This document shows positions 1 to 10,066 of a DNA stretch of 52,202 bases, piece by piece. The DNA comes from Gordonia sp. (in: high G+C Gram-positive bacteria) (GTDB lineage: Bacteria > Actinomycetota > Actinomycetes > Mycobacteriales > Mycobacteriaceae). The stretch covers positions 1 to 52,202 of the forward strand of contig NZ_JAAYXO010000141.1 in NCBI RefSeq assembly GCF_012515855.1, given 5' to 3'. A model generated the notes under the pieces. The model was given only the letters and a program-made list of their open reading frames with translations, was not told the DNA's origin and did no database searches. A program made the translations under genes and the position numbers. Positions within the stretch are counted from its first letter, which is position 1, and the number at the start of each line of letters is the position of its first letter.

Positions 1-18
1 ATTACATAGGTTCGTCTC

Positions 19-993
19 ATGACGCAGGTTGAGGAGACCATCGCACCCCCGGGCCCCGATTCGGTCACGTGGCAGTTCTTCGGCGGATGGCGCGGCATGC
101 TGATGGGCCTCTGGTCGGGCTCGATGCAGAACATGCACCCGAAGCTCGCGGCCGGCGTGTGGGACCACTCCGACTTCTTCGGCGAGCGCTGGGAACGGCT
201 GATGCGGTCGCTGTATCCGATCAGCGGCGTGGTCTTCGACCGCACGCCCGAAACCGGGCGCGAAGTGCGCGACTACCACCTCACCATCAAGGGCACGATG
301 GACAACGGCGAGCGCTATCACGCGCTCGACCCCGACGTCTTCTACTGGGCGCACGCCACCTTCTGGTACGGCAACGTGCGCTGCGCCGAAGCCTTCGGAC
401 CGCCGATCACCGAGGCCGACAAGCGCGCGCTGTTCGAGGAGTCGCGCGGCTGGTACGCGCAGTACGGCGTCAGCATGCGGCCGTGCCCCGACACCTACGA
501 GGAGTTCCTCGAGTACTGGGACCACATGTGCAGGCACGTGCTCCGCGATCACGCCGCCGTCCGCACCGTCCTCGACATCACCCAGCTCCCGCCCCCGCCG
601 TGGATGCGCGCGTGGATGCCGAAGTGGCTGTGGCGCAAGCAGGTCACCGTGGTCCAGCGGCTGTTCCTGTGGATCACCACCGGCCTGTACGACGAGCCGG
701 TCCGCGAGATGATGGAGCTGTCGTGGACCGACGCCGACCAGCGCCGCTTCCGTCTCTTCGGCAAGGCCGTCAACACCGCGATGAACCTCCTCCCGAAGCG
801 CTACCGGCTGCACCCGCGCCCGCGCGACGCCTACGACCGCGTGTCCGGTCGGGTGCCCGCCGACGCTCCGCTGCTCGAGACCCCGACCCGCAATCTGCCG
901 TCCGCGGCCGAGCGCGACAATCCGATCCACTACTGCCCGGTGAGTGCTCAGCGGCGAGCCAACCTGCCCTGGCAGAGCAACACCACGGTCTAA
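19..993 (+). CDS. DUF2236 (MpaB/latex-clearing-type) oxygenase-like protein
   Basis: The 324-residue product resembles the DUF2236 family, which includes fungal MpaB and the rubber oxygenase Lcp, heme proteins that use histidine ligands. Family-like features are the N-terminal segment ending in MHPKLAAGV, the YHALDPDVFYWAHATF block near residues 100-115 (a candidate heme-ligand region) and the HVLRDH segment near 171. The ATG is preceded by an AT-richer stretch with TAGGTT 6 nt upstream of the start, compatible with a leaderless message. There is no signal peptide. The substrate cannot be deduced; mycobacterial relatives are mostly uncharacterised. The family call is good, but a specific oxygenase reaction is inference. 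Confidence 0.8.
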   Translation: MTQVEETIAPPGPDSVTWQFFGGWRGMLMGLWSGSMQNMHPKLAAGVWDHSDFFGERWERLMRSLYPISGVVFDRTPETGREVRDYHLTIKGTMDNGERYHALDPDVFYWAHATFWYGNVRCAEAFGPPITEADKRALFEESRGWYAQYGVSMRPCPDTYEEFLEYWDHMCRHVLRDHAAVRTVLDITQLPPPPWMRAWMPKWLWRKQVTVVQRLFLWITTGLYDEPVREMMELSWTDADQRRFRLFGKAVNTAMNLLPKRYRLHPRPRDAYDRVSGRVPADAPLLETPTRNLPSAAERDNPIHYCPVSAQRRANLPWQSNTTV

Positions 994-1020
994 TTCGGTA
1001 GCCACGGTCTAATCCGGTAG
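983..1020. repeat. 19-bp tandem duplication over a stop codon
   Basis: Two adjacent 19-bp copies (983-1001 and 1002-1020) begin CCACGGTCTAAT and differ at one base. The first copy contains the TAA stop of the DUF2236 gene, so the second repeats the gene's last codons and stop in its 3' UTR. Confidence 0.85.
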
Positions 1021-1054
1021 CCATTGAGGGCCGACGCGGGTAGAACTTCCCGCT

Positions 1055-2236
1055 ATGCCCGAAATGATCGCACCCAAGGTACTCAGCTTCGCGACCAGCC
1101 TCGACGAGAAGACTCGCGACCAGGCTGCCCAGACCGCGTCGATGCCCTTCGTGCACAGCCATGTCGCGTTGATGCCCGACGCTCACGTCGGCATGGGCTC
1201 TGCCGTCGGCACCGTGATCCCGACGCTCAACGCGGTGATCCCCGCCGCCGTCGGCGTCGACATCGGCTGCGGCATGATCGCCGCCGAGACCGTGCTGACC
1301 GCCGCCGACATCGCCGACCTCGACCTGAAGTCACTGCGCATGTCGGTGGAGTCGGCCATCCCGCTCTCGCCGGGTGTCTACAACCGGTCGGTCGACCGCT
1401 ACGACTTCACCCGGGCGCGCCTGGACGAGCTCAGTGCGCTGGCGCAGGAGCGCGGGGTCGACCTCAGCCATTCCCCGACCTGGCAGCGCCAGCTGGGATC
1501 GCTGGGCGGCGGCAACCACTTCATCGAGCTGTGCCTCGACGAGCGCGACCGCGTCTGGCTGTTCCTGCACTCGGGGTCGCGCGGGGTCGGCAACAAGATC
1601 GCTCAGCGGCACATCAAGATCGCCCAGCAGCTCTGCAAGCGCTGGTGGATCGACCTGCCGTCGCCGGAGCTGGCCTACCTGCCGCAGGGAACGCCGGAGT
1701 TCAGCGCCTACCTGACCGACCTGAAGTGGGCGCAGGCCTTCGCGTTCGAGAACCGCGCCGAGATGATGGACCGGTTCGTCCGTGCCGTGGAGCACTGGGC
1801 CGACGTCACCCGCGGTGAGCTCGAGACGGACCGGGTGAACTGCCACCACAATTACACCGTGACCGAGAAGCACTTCGGCAAGCAGGTGTGGCTCACCCGG
1901 AAGGGCGCCATCAACGCCGCCGAAGGCGTGCGCGGGATGATCCCCGGGTCCATGGGCACGCGCTCGTACGTGGTCCGCGGCAAAGGTGACGCCGCGGGCC
2001 TGTGCTCGGCGCCGCACGGCGCGGGTCGCCAGTTCTCGCGGACCGAGGCCCGCAAGCGCTTCACGGCCGACGACCTCGCGGCCCGAATGACCGGCATCGA
2101 GTACCGGCACGGCGCGGAGTGGATCGACGAGATCCCCGACGCGTACAAGGACATCGACCAGGTGATGGCCGACGCCGTCGACCTCGTCGAGGTGGAGCAC
2201 GAACTGCGCCAGCTCCTGAACGTCAAGGGCACCTGA
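1055..2236 (+). CDS. rtcB: RtcB-family RNA ligase
   Basis: RtcB joins RNA 2',3'-cyclic phosphate (or 3'-phosphate) ends to 5'-OH ends using GTP and Mn2+, and acts in tRNA/RNA repair. The 393-residue protein carries the family signatures in order: DAHVG and GVDIGCGM near 50-75 (metal Asp/Cys), LGGGNHFIEL near 150, HSGSRGVGNKI near 171, NCHHNYTVTEKHFG near 262, the MIPGSMGTRSYVV loop, and SAPHGAGR, whose His is the expected guanylylated residue. The length suits the compact bacterial form. The start is ATG 1055, with TAGAAC-like bases just upstream. No archease or RtcA gene is adjacent, so the repair context is not visible here. Confidence 0.93.
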   Translation: MPEMIAPKVLSFATSLDEKTRDQAAQTASMPFVHSHVALMPDAHVGMGSAVGTVIPTLNAVIPAAVGVDIGCGMIAAETVLTAADIADLDLKSLRMSVESAIPLSPGVYNRSVDRYDFTRARLDELSALAQERGVDLSHSPTWQRQLGSLGGGNHFIELCLDERDRVWLFLHSGSRGVGNKIAQRHIKIAQQLCKRWWIDLPSPELAYLPQGTPEFSAYLTDLKWAQAFAFENRAEMMDRFVRAVEHWADVTRGELETDRVNCHHNYTVTEKHFGKQVWLTRKGAINAAEGVRGMIPGSMGTRSYVVRGKGDAAGLCSAPHGAGRQFSRTEARKRFTADDLAARMTGIEYRHGAEWIDEIPDAYKDIDQVMADAVDLVEVEHELRQLLNVKGT

Positions 2237-2308
2237 GGTCGCGGGCGCCCGCCCCTCGATCGACACGAGTCGGCGAGGGGCACCGCGCGTCTGTGCCACA
2301 GTTGCCTC

Positions 2309-3280
2309 ATGAGCACCTCTCGTACCGTGTCGGTGGGCGACATCGCGATGCGCATCACCGAGCACGGCGACGGCGACCCGGTGGTCCTGTGCCACGGCTT
2401 CCCCGGCCTCGGCTACAGCTGGCGCCACCAGATGTCGGCCCTGGCCGAGGCCGGCTACCGCGTCATCGCACCCGACATGCGCGGCTACGGCGGCACCGAC
2501 GCGCCTCCCGATGCCGCCGCCTACGACCGCACGCACACCGTCGCCGACCTCGTCGGCCTGCTCGACGCCCTCGACATCGAGCAGGCCGTGTTCGGCGGCC
2601 ACGACTTCGGCGCCCATCTCACCTGGGACCTGCCGAGCCTCGCGCCCGACCGCGTCCGAGCGCTCATCCAGCTCAGCGTGCCACGGCTGCCGCGCTCACC
2701 GTTCCGGCCGTCCGCGGGCTTCGCGCGGATGGCTGAGAAGCACTTCATCCACTTCCACTACTTCCAGGAGCCGGGCGTCGCCGACGGCGAGCTCGACGCC
2801 CGTCCGGCGGAGTTCCTGGCGAAGATCTTCCACGCCCTCGGCGGCGACGGGAACTACCTCGCGTGCTGGCAGCACCCGTCGCAGGGCAACGGCTATCTGG
2901 ACGTCCTGCCCGAGGCTCCCGACCTGCCGTGGTCGTGGCTGAGCACCGACGAGTTCGACCACTACGTCGACGAGTTCACGCGCACCGGGTTCACCGGCGG
3001 CCTCAACTGGTACCGCGCCGAGGACCTGGTGTGGGAGCAGACCGAGCACACCCGCGACCTGCCGATCGCCGTGCCGACCGCGTTCATCGCCGGCGCGGCG
3101 GACCCGGTGCTCACCATGATGGGCCGCACCGCGTTGGACGCGATGGCGGAACTGGTTCCGGGACTGCAGTCGACGACGCTGGTGCCCGGGGCCGGTCATT
3201 TCGTTCAGATGGAAGCCCCCGATCGGGTGAACGACGCGATGATCGACTTCCTGCGAGCACTCGATTCGCCGACCCCCTAG
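2309..3280 (+). CDS. alpha/beta hydrolase, epoxide-hydrolase type
   Basis: This 323-residue alpha/beta-fold enzyme has HGFPGLGYSW (HGxP oxyanion motif) at 29-38, RGYGGTD at 58-64 and GGHDFG at 96-101. An Asp nucleophile (D99) in a GHDxG elbow points to an epoxide hydrolase or dehalogenase rather than a serine esterase. The C-terminal GAGHFVQME supplies the catalytic His. The lid region contains Tyr-rich segments (FHYFQEPG) as in EphA/EphB-like proteins. The start is supported by CACAGT lying 6 nt upstream of ATG, a leaderless pattern. The substrate is unknown; lipid epoxides are a reasonable guess for this lineage. Confidence 0.85.
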   Translation: MSTSRTVSVGDIAMRITEHGDGDPVVLCHGFPGLGYSWRHQMSALAEAGYRVIAPDMRGYGGTDAPPDAAAYDRTHTVADLVGLLDALDIEQAVFGGHDFGAHLTWDLPSLAPDRVRALIQLSVPRLPRSPFRPSAGFARMAEKHFIHFHYFQEPGVADGELDARPAEFLAKIFHALGGDGNYLACWQHPSQGNGYLDVLPEAPDLPWSWLSTDEFDHYVDEFTRTGFTGGLNWYRAEDLVWEQTEHTRDLPIAVPTAFIAGAADPVLTMMGRTALDAMAELVPGLQSTTLVPGAGHFVQMEAPDRVNDAMIDFLRALDSPTP

Positions 3281-3330
3281 AGTCATCGGCAGAGCCGTCG
3301 GCACGGGGTGCGGCGCGAAAGGGGTCGGCA

Positions 3331-4380
3331 GTGGGGTTCGTCTCGTCCATCGACGACTTCCAACGTCGCCACCCCAAGGCGGGCTTTCCCCTGGCGGTGA
3401 TCTACAAGTACGTCGACGACCAGGGCGGCTACCTGGCGGCACTGATCACCTACTACGGCTTCGTCTCGCTGTTCCCGCTGATGCTCCTGTTCACCACGAT
3501 CCTCGGCGTGGTCCTGCAGAACAATCAGGAGCTCAAAGAGCAGATCCTCAACACCGCCTTCGAGCAGATCCCGGTGATCGGTACCCAGCTGCAGGATCCC
3601 GAGGGCCTGTCCGGCAGCACCACGGCCGTGGTGATCGGCCTCGTCGGCGCCATCTACGGCGGTCTCGGCGTCTCGGTGGCCACGCAGAACGCGATGAACG
3701 TGATCTGGGCGGTCCCGCGAAATTCCCGACCGAACCCGATCACCGTGCGGGTGCGTGGCGCCGCCCTGCTGGGGTCGATCGGTTTCGCCCTGGTGGCGCT
3801 CGTCGGCGTCAACATCGTCGCGGGCCGGCTCGGCTCACCGTGGCAGACGTTTGCCCCCTACGTCGCCGTGGTGCTCGGTGGCGTGGTGTTCACCGTATTG
3901 TTCCGCCACGGCACCGCACGATCGGTGACCGTCCTCGACGTGCTGCCCGGCGCCGTCATCGCCGCGCTGGGCTGGCAGGGACTGCAGCAGTTCGGCACCT
4001 TCTACATCACCCGGGTGATCGCCCGCAGCCGCGACGTGACCGGCGTGTTCGCGGTGGTCCTCGGCCTCATCGCCTTCCTCTACCTGGCCGCGGTGCTGTT
4101 GGTGGTCTGCCTCGAGATCAACGCGGTCCGCAAGGACAAGCTGTATCCGCGTGCCCTGCTGACCGAGTTCACCGACAACGTGCAGCTGTTGCCCGGTGAC
4201 GTCGCCGCTTACACCCGCTATGCCAAGGCGCAGCGCAACAAGGGTTTCCAGGTGATCGAGACGACGTTCCCGAATCCGCTCGACGACCCCGACGCCGCCA
4301 CCGAGGACTTCCGCGAACTCGCGCCGCGCGCGGCTGCGCAGCCACCGGCACCGCGTCAGCAGGCCCCGCCCCAGTCGTGA
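3331..4380 (+). CDS. YihY/BrkB-family inner-membrane protein
   Basis: This 349-residue polytopic membrane protein resembles YihY (formerly mis-assigned as ribonuclease BN) and BrkB. I chose the GTG at 3331 because AAAGGGG lies 6 nt upstream and the product begins at the family-typical segment before YVDDQGGYLAALITYYGF. Features include about six hydrophobic segments and the conserved YYGFVSLFPLML and YGGLGVSVATQNAMNVIWAVPRN regions. The C-terminal 80 residues are hydrophilic and proline/alanine-rich. Function is unproven in the family (a transporter or envelope role has been suggested). An upstream in-frame extension to 2863 overlaps the hydrolase gene and is rejected. Confidence 0.88.
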   Translation: MGFVSSIDDFQRRHPKAGFPLAVIYKYVDDQGGYLAALITYYGFVSLFPLMLLFTTILGVVLQNNQELKEQILNTAFEQIPVIGTQLQDPEGLSGSTTAVVIGLVGAIYGGLGVSVATQNAMNVIWAVPRNSRPNPITVRVRGAALLGSIGFALVALVGVNIVAGRLGSPWQTFAPYVAVVLGGVVFTVLFRHGTARSVTVLDVLPGAVIAALGWQGLQQFGTFYITRVIARSRDVTGVFAVVLGLIAFLYLAAVLLVVCLEINAVRKDKLYPRALLTEFTDNVQLLPGDVAAYTRYAKAQRNKGFQVIETTFPNPLDDPDAATEDFRELAPRAAAQPPAPRQQAPPQS

Positions 4381-4395
4381 GGGCCGGCAGTCGGT

Positions 4396-5679
4396 CTACC
4401 GGTCGCTCGCCGCCACTCGATAGCGCCAGAACACCGGTACGGCGAACGCGGCGATCACCGTCAGGATCACCACGAGGATGCCGCCGCCCGCTACGGTGAC
4501 CGCAGTGCCCGCCACCGCCGCGGTGGCCCCGTGGGTCACGTCGGCGATCCGCGGACCGCCCGCCACCACCACGATGAACACTCCCTGCAGCCGACCGCGG
4601 ACGTCGTCGCTCGCCGCCGACTGCAGCATGGTCTGACGGAACGCAGCCGAGGCCATGTCAGCGGCGCCGCCGACCATCAACGCCACCACCACGATCGGCA
4701 GGATCGGGAGCATCGAGCCGTTCGCGAACACCAGGACGCCGCCGGAGACGGCGATCGACGCGCCCCAGATCACGATGCAGATGATCACGGCGCGACCCTG
4801 CCGTTCCACCCGTGACACCCACCCGGACAGCACGCCGCCGACCACCGCTCCCAGCGGGATCGCGATGAACAGGATCGCGAACGCCAGGCCGCCGTCGGTC
4901 GGCCCGCCGAAGCTCTCATGCGCCATCTGCGGGAACAGGGCGCGCGGCATGCCGAAGATCATCGCGATGAGGTCCACCACGAACGACATCAGCAGCACCG
5001 GGTGCCCCTTGAGGTACACCAGCCCGTCGATCACCGAGCGGAAGCCCGCCGTCGGCTTCGCACCGTCGGCGGCGTTGTGTTCCGGAGGCAGCGGCGGCAG
5101 GGTGACGACGGCCCACAGGGTCGCGAACAGAAAGATCGAGTCGACGAGGTACAACGTCGAGAAGCCCAGGAACGGGATCAGCGCACCGCCCACCAGCGGG
5201 CCGGCGATCGCACCCGCCTGCATCACGGTCATGTTGAGCGAGTTGGCGGCCGGCAGGCGTTCCAACGGCAGGATGCGGGGCAGCACGGCGGTCCGGGTCG
5301 GCTGATTGACCGCGAAGAACGCCTGTTGCACCGCGAAGATCGACAGCAGCAACCAGACGTTGTTCGCTCCGGCCGCGGCCTGCAACCAGAACGCCACCGA
5401 CGTGAGGATCAGGCCGAGGGTGGTCACGATCAAGATGCGACGACGGTCGAAGGTGTCCGCGAGGGCGCCACCCCACAGGCCGAACACCACCAGGGGCACC
5501 AGCCCGAAGACGCCGCTGAGCCCGACATACGCCGAGCTCCCGGTGATCGCGTAGAGCTGCGCGGGGACCGCGACGATCGTCAGTTGGGCACCGATGACGG
5601 TGATGATGTTGGCGGTCCAGAGCCGCCGAAAGTACACATTCTGCAGGGGCCGGGTGTCGGCCAGGATTCTCCGTGACAT
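4396..5679 (-). CDS. MFS transporter (enterobactin-exporter-like)
   Basis: This 427-residue protein has twelve predicted membrane segments typical of the major facilitator superfamily. It resembles EntS/MefA-type exporters, with LWTANIITVIGAQLTIVAVPAQLY at the N-terminus and the motif A-like GGALADTFDRRRIL between helices 2 and 3. The start follows the pdxH stop by 12 bp on the same strand, so it is probably the last gene of a mocR-pdxH-MFS transcription unit. The cargo is unknown. Linkage to pdxH makes a B6-vitamer or drug substrate worth considering, but nothing in the sequence specifies it. Confidence 0.85.
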   Translation of the reverse strand: MSRRILADTRPLQNVYFRRLWTANIITVIGAQLTIVAVPAQLYAITGSSAYVGLSGVFGLVPLVVFGLWGGALADTFDRRRILIVTTLGLILTSVAFWLQAAAGANNVWLLLSIFAVQQAFFAVNQPTRTAVLPRILPLERLPAANSLNMTVMQAGAIAGPLVGGALIPFLGFSTLYLVDSIFLFATLWAVVTLPPLPPEHNAADGAKPTAGFRSVIDGLVYLKGHPVLLMSFVVDLIAMIFGMPRALFPQMAHESFGGPTDGGLAFAILFIAIPLGAVVGGVLSGWVSRVERQGRAVIICIVIWGASIAVSGGVLVFANGSMLPILPIVVVALMVGGAADMASAAFRQTMLQSAASDDVRGRLQGVFIVVVAGGPRIADVTHGATAAVAGTAVTVAGGGILVVILTVIAAFAVPVFWRYRVAASDR

Positions 5680-5691
5680 CGCGGGCGGCGG

Positions 5692-6420
5692 CTAGGGCTG
5701 CAGCCGCTCCAGCCGCCAACCGTCCGTCGTCCGGACGGCGCGCGCCCGGTTGTGCAGGCGGTTGGCGCGGCCCTGCCAGAACTCGACGACCTCCGGCTCG
5801 ATGCGGTAGCCGCCCCAGTTCTCGGGCACCGGCACCGGCTCACCGGCGTCCGCTCCGCCGAACTGTTCGGCGGTGGCCGCGGCCGCGGCTTCCAGTGCGG
5901 TGCGGGAGGCGATCGGCCGCGACTGCGCCGACGCGTACGCCGACAGCTGCGAGCCGCGCGGACGCGAATTCCAGTACGCCAGCGTCTCCTCCGGGCTCAC
6001 CTTCACCACCGGTCCGCGGAAGTGGACCTGGCGCTCCAAGGCGATCCACGGGAAGGTGGCCGACGCGTACGGGACGGCAGCCAGAGCCTGTCCCTTCTGC
6101 GAGTGGTAGCCGGTGAAGAAGACCACGCCCGCTTCACTGACGCCCTTGCAGAGCACCGTGCGGGTGGCCGGGCGACCGTCGGCGTCGACGGTTCCGACGA
6201 CCATCGCGTTGGGCTCCGGAATGCGGGCGAGAACCGCCTCGGCCAGCCAGGCTTCGAACAAGCCCAGCCAGGGCGGGTCACCGGTGAGCCACGACGGGTC
6301 GAGGTTCGCCGACACCCCGTCGGCGCCCGCCGCGTCGTCGCCTGCCCCGTCCGACCCTGTCTCTCCCGGTCCTGCCCTGTAGCCCACTCGCATACTCGGC
6401 AGGTCTACCAGCTTCTTCAC
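5692..6420 (-). CDS. pdxH: pyridoxamine/pyridoxine 5'-phosphate oxidase
   Basis: PdxH is an FMN enzyme oxidising PNP/PMP to pyridoxal phosphate. Diagnostic blocks are EPNAMVVGTVDADGRPATRTVLCKG, FFTGYHSQKG, ATFPWIALERQVHFRGPV, SRPRGSQLSAYASAQSRPI and the C-terminal WGGYRIEPEVVEFWQGRANRLHNR, ending in the typical RLERLQP. I place the start at GTG 6420 (242 aa) because TAGGAT lies 7 nt upstream, a leaderless arrangement. The open frame continues to 6462 without family similarity. A Gly/Asp/Ala-rich insertion follows the N-terminal helix. The gene sits between a PLP-binding MocR regulator and an MFS transporter on the same strand. Confidence 0.95.
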   Translation of the reverse strand: MKKLVDLPSMRVGYRAGPGETGSDGAGDDAAGADGVSANLDPSWLTGDPPWLGLFEAWLAEAVLARIPEPNAMVVGTVDADGRPATRTVLCKGVSEAGVVFFTGYHSQKGQALAAVPYASATFPWIALERQVHFRGPVVKVSPEETLAYWNSRPRGSQLSAYASAQSRPIASRTALEAAAAATAEQFGGADAGEPVPVPENWGGYRIEPEVVEFWQGRANRLHNRARAVRTTDGWRLERLQP

Positions 6421-6471
6421 GTCGTCAATCCTACTTCGACGCGACAGGTCGGAAGCACTCACACCGGCACC

Positions 6472-7935
6472 TCACACCACCATGCGATCGGGCAGGCCGC
6501 GATCGCTCGACGGCGGCGCCGCCACCGCATCGCCGACGGCCTGCCGATACGCCTGCCCGACCAGCCCGATGCCTCGGGCCAGCGTGTCGGAGTCGAGGGT
6601 GTACGGGATCCGGATGTGACTGTCGAAGCCGCCGTGCGGACCGAACGACCCGCCGGGGATCAGTCGCACCCCGAGTTCGGCAGCGGCGGCCGCCGTGGCC
6701 GTCGCGGCGGGCTGCGGCAGCGCCACCCACAGGCAGAGTCCGCCGACGCCGCGGACCGGGACCGCCCCGGGCAGGTGCTCGGCGATGGCCGCCAGCGCCG
6801 TCGTCCGCTGTGCGCGGAGCGCGGCGAGCCGCGCGGGCATGAAGTCGTCGAGGTGGCTCAGCGCGTACTGCGCGGCGAACTGCTCGAAGACCGCGCCGCC
6901 GATGTCCGACTCGTAACGGGCGAGGGCGTAGGTGTCGGGGCGGCCGTCCACCCGGATCCACCCGACGCGCAGACCGGCCCACACCGTCTTGCTCGCCGAG
7001 CCGAGGGTGATGATCTCGGCGCCGCGCGGGGCGAAGCTCGCCAGCGGCGGCGGCGCCGCGACGTCGAGCGCGAGTTCGGCGGTGGTCTCGTCGACCACCA
7101 CCGGCACCCGATAGCGCGCGGAGATCTCACCGAGCCGGATGCGCCCGGCCTCGTCGAGCAGCAGACCGGTGGGGTTGTGAAAGTCGGGGATCACGAAGAT
7201 CAGCGCGGGTCGTTGCAGTCGGACCACCGATTCCAACTGGTCCAGATCCCAGCCGTGCTCCGGATGCAGCCCGATCGTCACCGCCCGGGCCCGGTGCCGA
7301 GCGAGCGCCAGGATGGTGCCGTGGTGCGTCGGCTGTTCCAGCAGCACCCGATCCCCGGGCGAGACGTGCGTGTCCAGGACCAGGCGCAGGGCGTGCTGGG
7401 CACCGGAGGTGATCAGGATCTGATCGGCCGCGGTCGGCAGTCCGCGGTGCGTGAATCGCTCGGCCACCGTCTCGGTGAGCGCGCGCAGACCGTTCGGATA
7501 GATGCCGGTGCCCGCCAGGTAACCCGGCGCGCACTCCAGCGCGTGGCGGTAGCCGTCGTGCACGATCTGCTCGGGGGCCGACGGCGCCGCGATGTTCAGC
7601 TTGATGACATCGCCTTCGGCGCCGAGGTCCACCGGTTCGGCGGGTACCTGCACCGGTAGTCGCAGCACGCTGCGTGCCCCCTGCCGGGACAGCAGATGCC
7701 CGTTGTCGCGCAACGCCGCATAGGCATACGCGACGGTGGTCCGCGAGACGTCGAGCGCCTCAGCCAGGGTTCGTTCGCTGGGTACCGCGGTGCCGACCGG
7801 CACGCGGCCGTCGAGCATCAGCACCCGGATCGCGTCGGCGAGCGCCCGATACGTCGGCTGCGGCCCGGCCGGGCGCCAGGCCCCGAGATGTCGAGCCAGG
7901 GCGGTCGCGGAGATTGCGCCGGTCGGAGTCACCAT
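6472..7935 (-). CDS. MocR-type GntR/aminotransferase regulator (YczR-like)
   Basis: This is a fusion of an N-terminal GntR-type winged helix (roughly residues 20-90; VPSERTLAEALDVSRTTVAYAY is the recognition region) to a fold-type I aminotransferase-like domain. The PLP lysine is in LGSASKTVWAGLRVGW. MocR proteins use PLP or PLP-amino acid adducts as effectors. The gene is divergent from a YczE-family membrane protein, the arrangement defining the YczR subgroup, with a perfect palindrome between them. Downstream on the same strand is pdxH, so a link to PLP homeostasis is possible. I chose ATG 7935; the frame extends to 7953, which would place the start inside the palindrome. Confidence 0.9.
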   Translation of the reverse strand: MVTPTGAISATALARHLGAWRPAGPQPTYRALADAIRVLMLDGRVPVGTAVPSERTLAEALDVSRTTVAYAYAALRDNGHLLSRQGARSVLRLPVQVPAEPVDLGAEGDVIKLNIAAPSAPEQIVHDGYRHALECAPGYLAGTGIYPNGLRALTETVAERFTHRGLPTAADQILITSGAQHALRLVLDTHVSPGDRVLLEQPTHHGTILALARHRARAVTIGLHPEHGWDLDQLESVVRLQRPALIFVIPDFHNPTGLLLDEAGRIRLGEISARYRVPVVVDETTAELALDVAAPPPLASFAPRGAEIITLGSASKTVWAGLRVGWIRVDGRPDTYALARYESDIGGAVFEQFAAQYALSHLDDFMPARLAALRAQRTTALAAIAEHLPGAVPVRGVGGLCLWVALPQPAATATAAAAAELGVRLIPGGSFGPHGGFDSHIRIPYTLDSDTLARGIGLVGQAYRQAVGDAVAAPPSSDRGLPDRMVV

Positions 7936-7950
7936 GAGGCCAGTCTTCCA

Positions 7951-7979
7951 CAACTGGCTATCGATTCACCTGCCAGTTG
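7951..7979. promoter_or_regulatory. palindromic operator candidate between mocR and yczE
   Basis: CAACTGGC (7951-7958) and GCCAGTTG (7972-7979) form a perfect 8-bp inverted repeat with a 13-bp spacer. It lies just upstream of the yczE-side -10-like hexamer CAGAGT (7984-7989, 6 nt before the ATG) and would cover the -35 region. The regulator start at 7935 is only 16 bp away. This is the likely binding site of the MocR-type regulator; binding is inferred. Confidence 0.7.
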
Positions 7980-7995
7980 CGGTCAGAGTGGACCC

Positions 7996-8631
7996 ATGCT
8001 GAAACGACTCCTGGCCCTGGCCGTCGGCCTCGTGCTGTACGGCGTCTCCATGTCGATGATCCTGCACGCGGGCCTCGGGAACATCCCGTGGGACGTGCTG
8101 CACGAGGGCTTGGCGAACCTCGTCGGACTCTCGATCGGAACGGTCACCATCATCGTCGGCGCCGTGGTCCTGCTGACGTGGATACCGCTGCGTCAGATGC
8201 CCGGGGTCGGCACCGTCGCGAACGTCGTCGTCATCGGACTGGCCTTCGACGCGGCCAGTCCGTTTCTCCCCCACCATCCGCAGTTGGTGGTCGCGGTCCC
8301 GATGATGCTGGGCGGCATCGTCCTCAACGCCTTCGCGACCGCCCTCTACATCGGCGCGCGTCTGGGTCCCGGCCCGCGCGACGGTCTGATGACCGGCATC
8401 GTCGCGCGCACCGGTTGGTCGGTCCGGCTGGTTCGCACCGTCCTCGAGGTGTCGGTGGTCGCGGTCGGCTTCGCCCTCGGCGGCACCCTCGGCCTCGGCA
8501 CCGCGCTGTACGCGTTCGGCGTCGGTCCGCTGATCCAGTGGTTCGCCCGCGTGCTGGGCGTCGATCGCGCGGTGGCGGGCGACAATTCCGCGAGCACCGC
8601 CCCGGCCGACGGCGATCGTGCGCCGTGTTGA
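7996..8631 (+). CDS. yczE: YczE/YyaS/YitT-family membrane protein
   Basis: This 211-residue integral membrane protein has about five hydrophobic segments. Family-typical motifs include LYGVSMSMILHAGLGNIPWDVLHEGL at the N-terminus, ALYIGARLGPGPRDGLMTGI and VRTVLEVSVVAVGFALGG. I place the start at ATG 7996, with CAGAGT 6 nt upstream; the open frame extends upstream into the regulator gene and is ignored. YczE in Bacillus is a membrane protein reported to affect surfactin production, but its biochemical role is unknown. The divergent MocR partner suggests PLP- or amine-responsive expression. Confidence 0.88.
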   Translation: MLKRLLALAVGLVLYGVSMSMILHAGLGNIPWDVLHEGLANLVGLSIGTVTIIVGAVVLLTWIPLRQMPGVGTVANVVVIGLAFDAASPFLPHHPQLVVAVPMMLGGIVLNAFATALYIGARLGPGPRDGLMTGIVARTGWSVRLVRTVLEVSVVAVGFALGGTLGLGTALYAFGVGPLIQWFARVLGVDRAVAGDNSASTAPADGDRAPC

Positions 8632-8660
8632 CGCCGCCCGACGCGAGACGGCGGGCGTGA

Positions 8661-9857
<1,197 letters not shown>

Positions 9858-9873
9858 CAGCACTCTGATCCGC

Positions 9874-9913
9874 ACACCGCAGCCCACCGGGACCGCCCGG
9901 TGGGCTGCGGTGT
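9874..9913 (+). terminator. serC terminator hairpin
   Basis: A perfect 18-bp stem (ACACCGCAGCCCACCGGG and its complement) closes on an ACCG loop 17 bp after the serC stop. No T-run follows, as is common for actinobacterial terminators. Confidence 0.8.
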
Positions 9914-10066
9914 CGCTGCGGACCGGACGAAGGTGGGCCCAACCCTCGCGACTGCGGCATATCGACTGCTCTTACCCCATTCACCGCGTGTCCACTCGCC
10001 GTTATGCAGGTACGTTCACTAGTGTTGGGAACGATATCCGCGTACTGGTGACCGGAGGAGGAGTGG

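Noticed and set aside
5752-7659. 635-codon plus-strand frame over pdxH and the MocR gene
   Set aside because: It is a shadow of high third-position GC in the leftward genes, rich in Arg/Ala/Gly with no family similarity.
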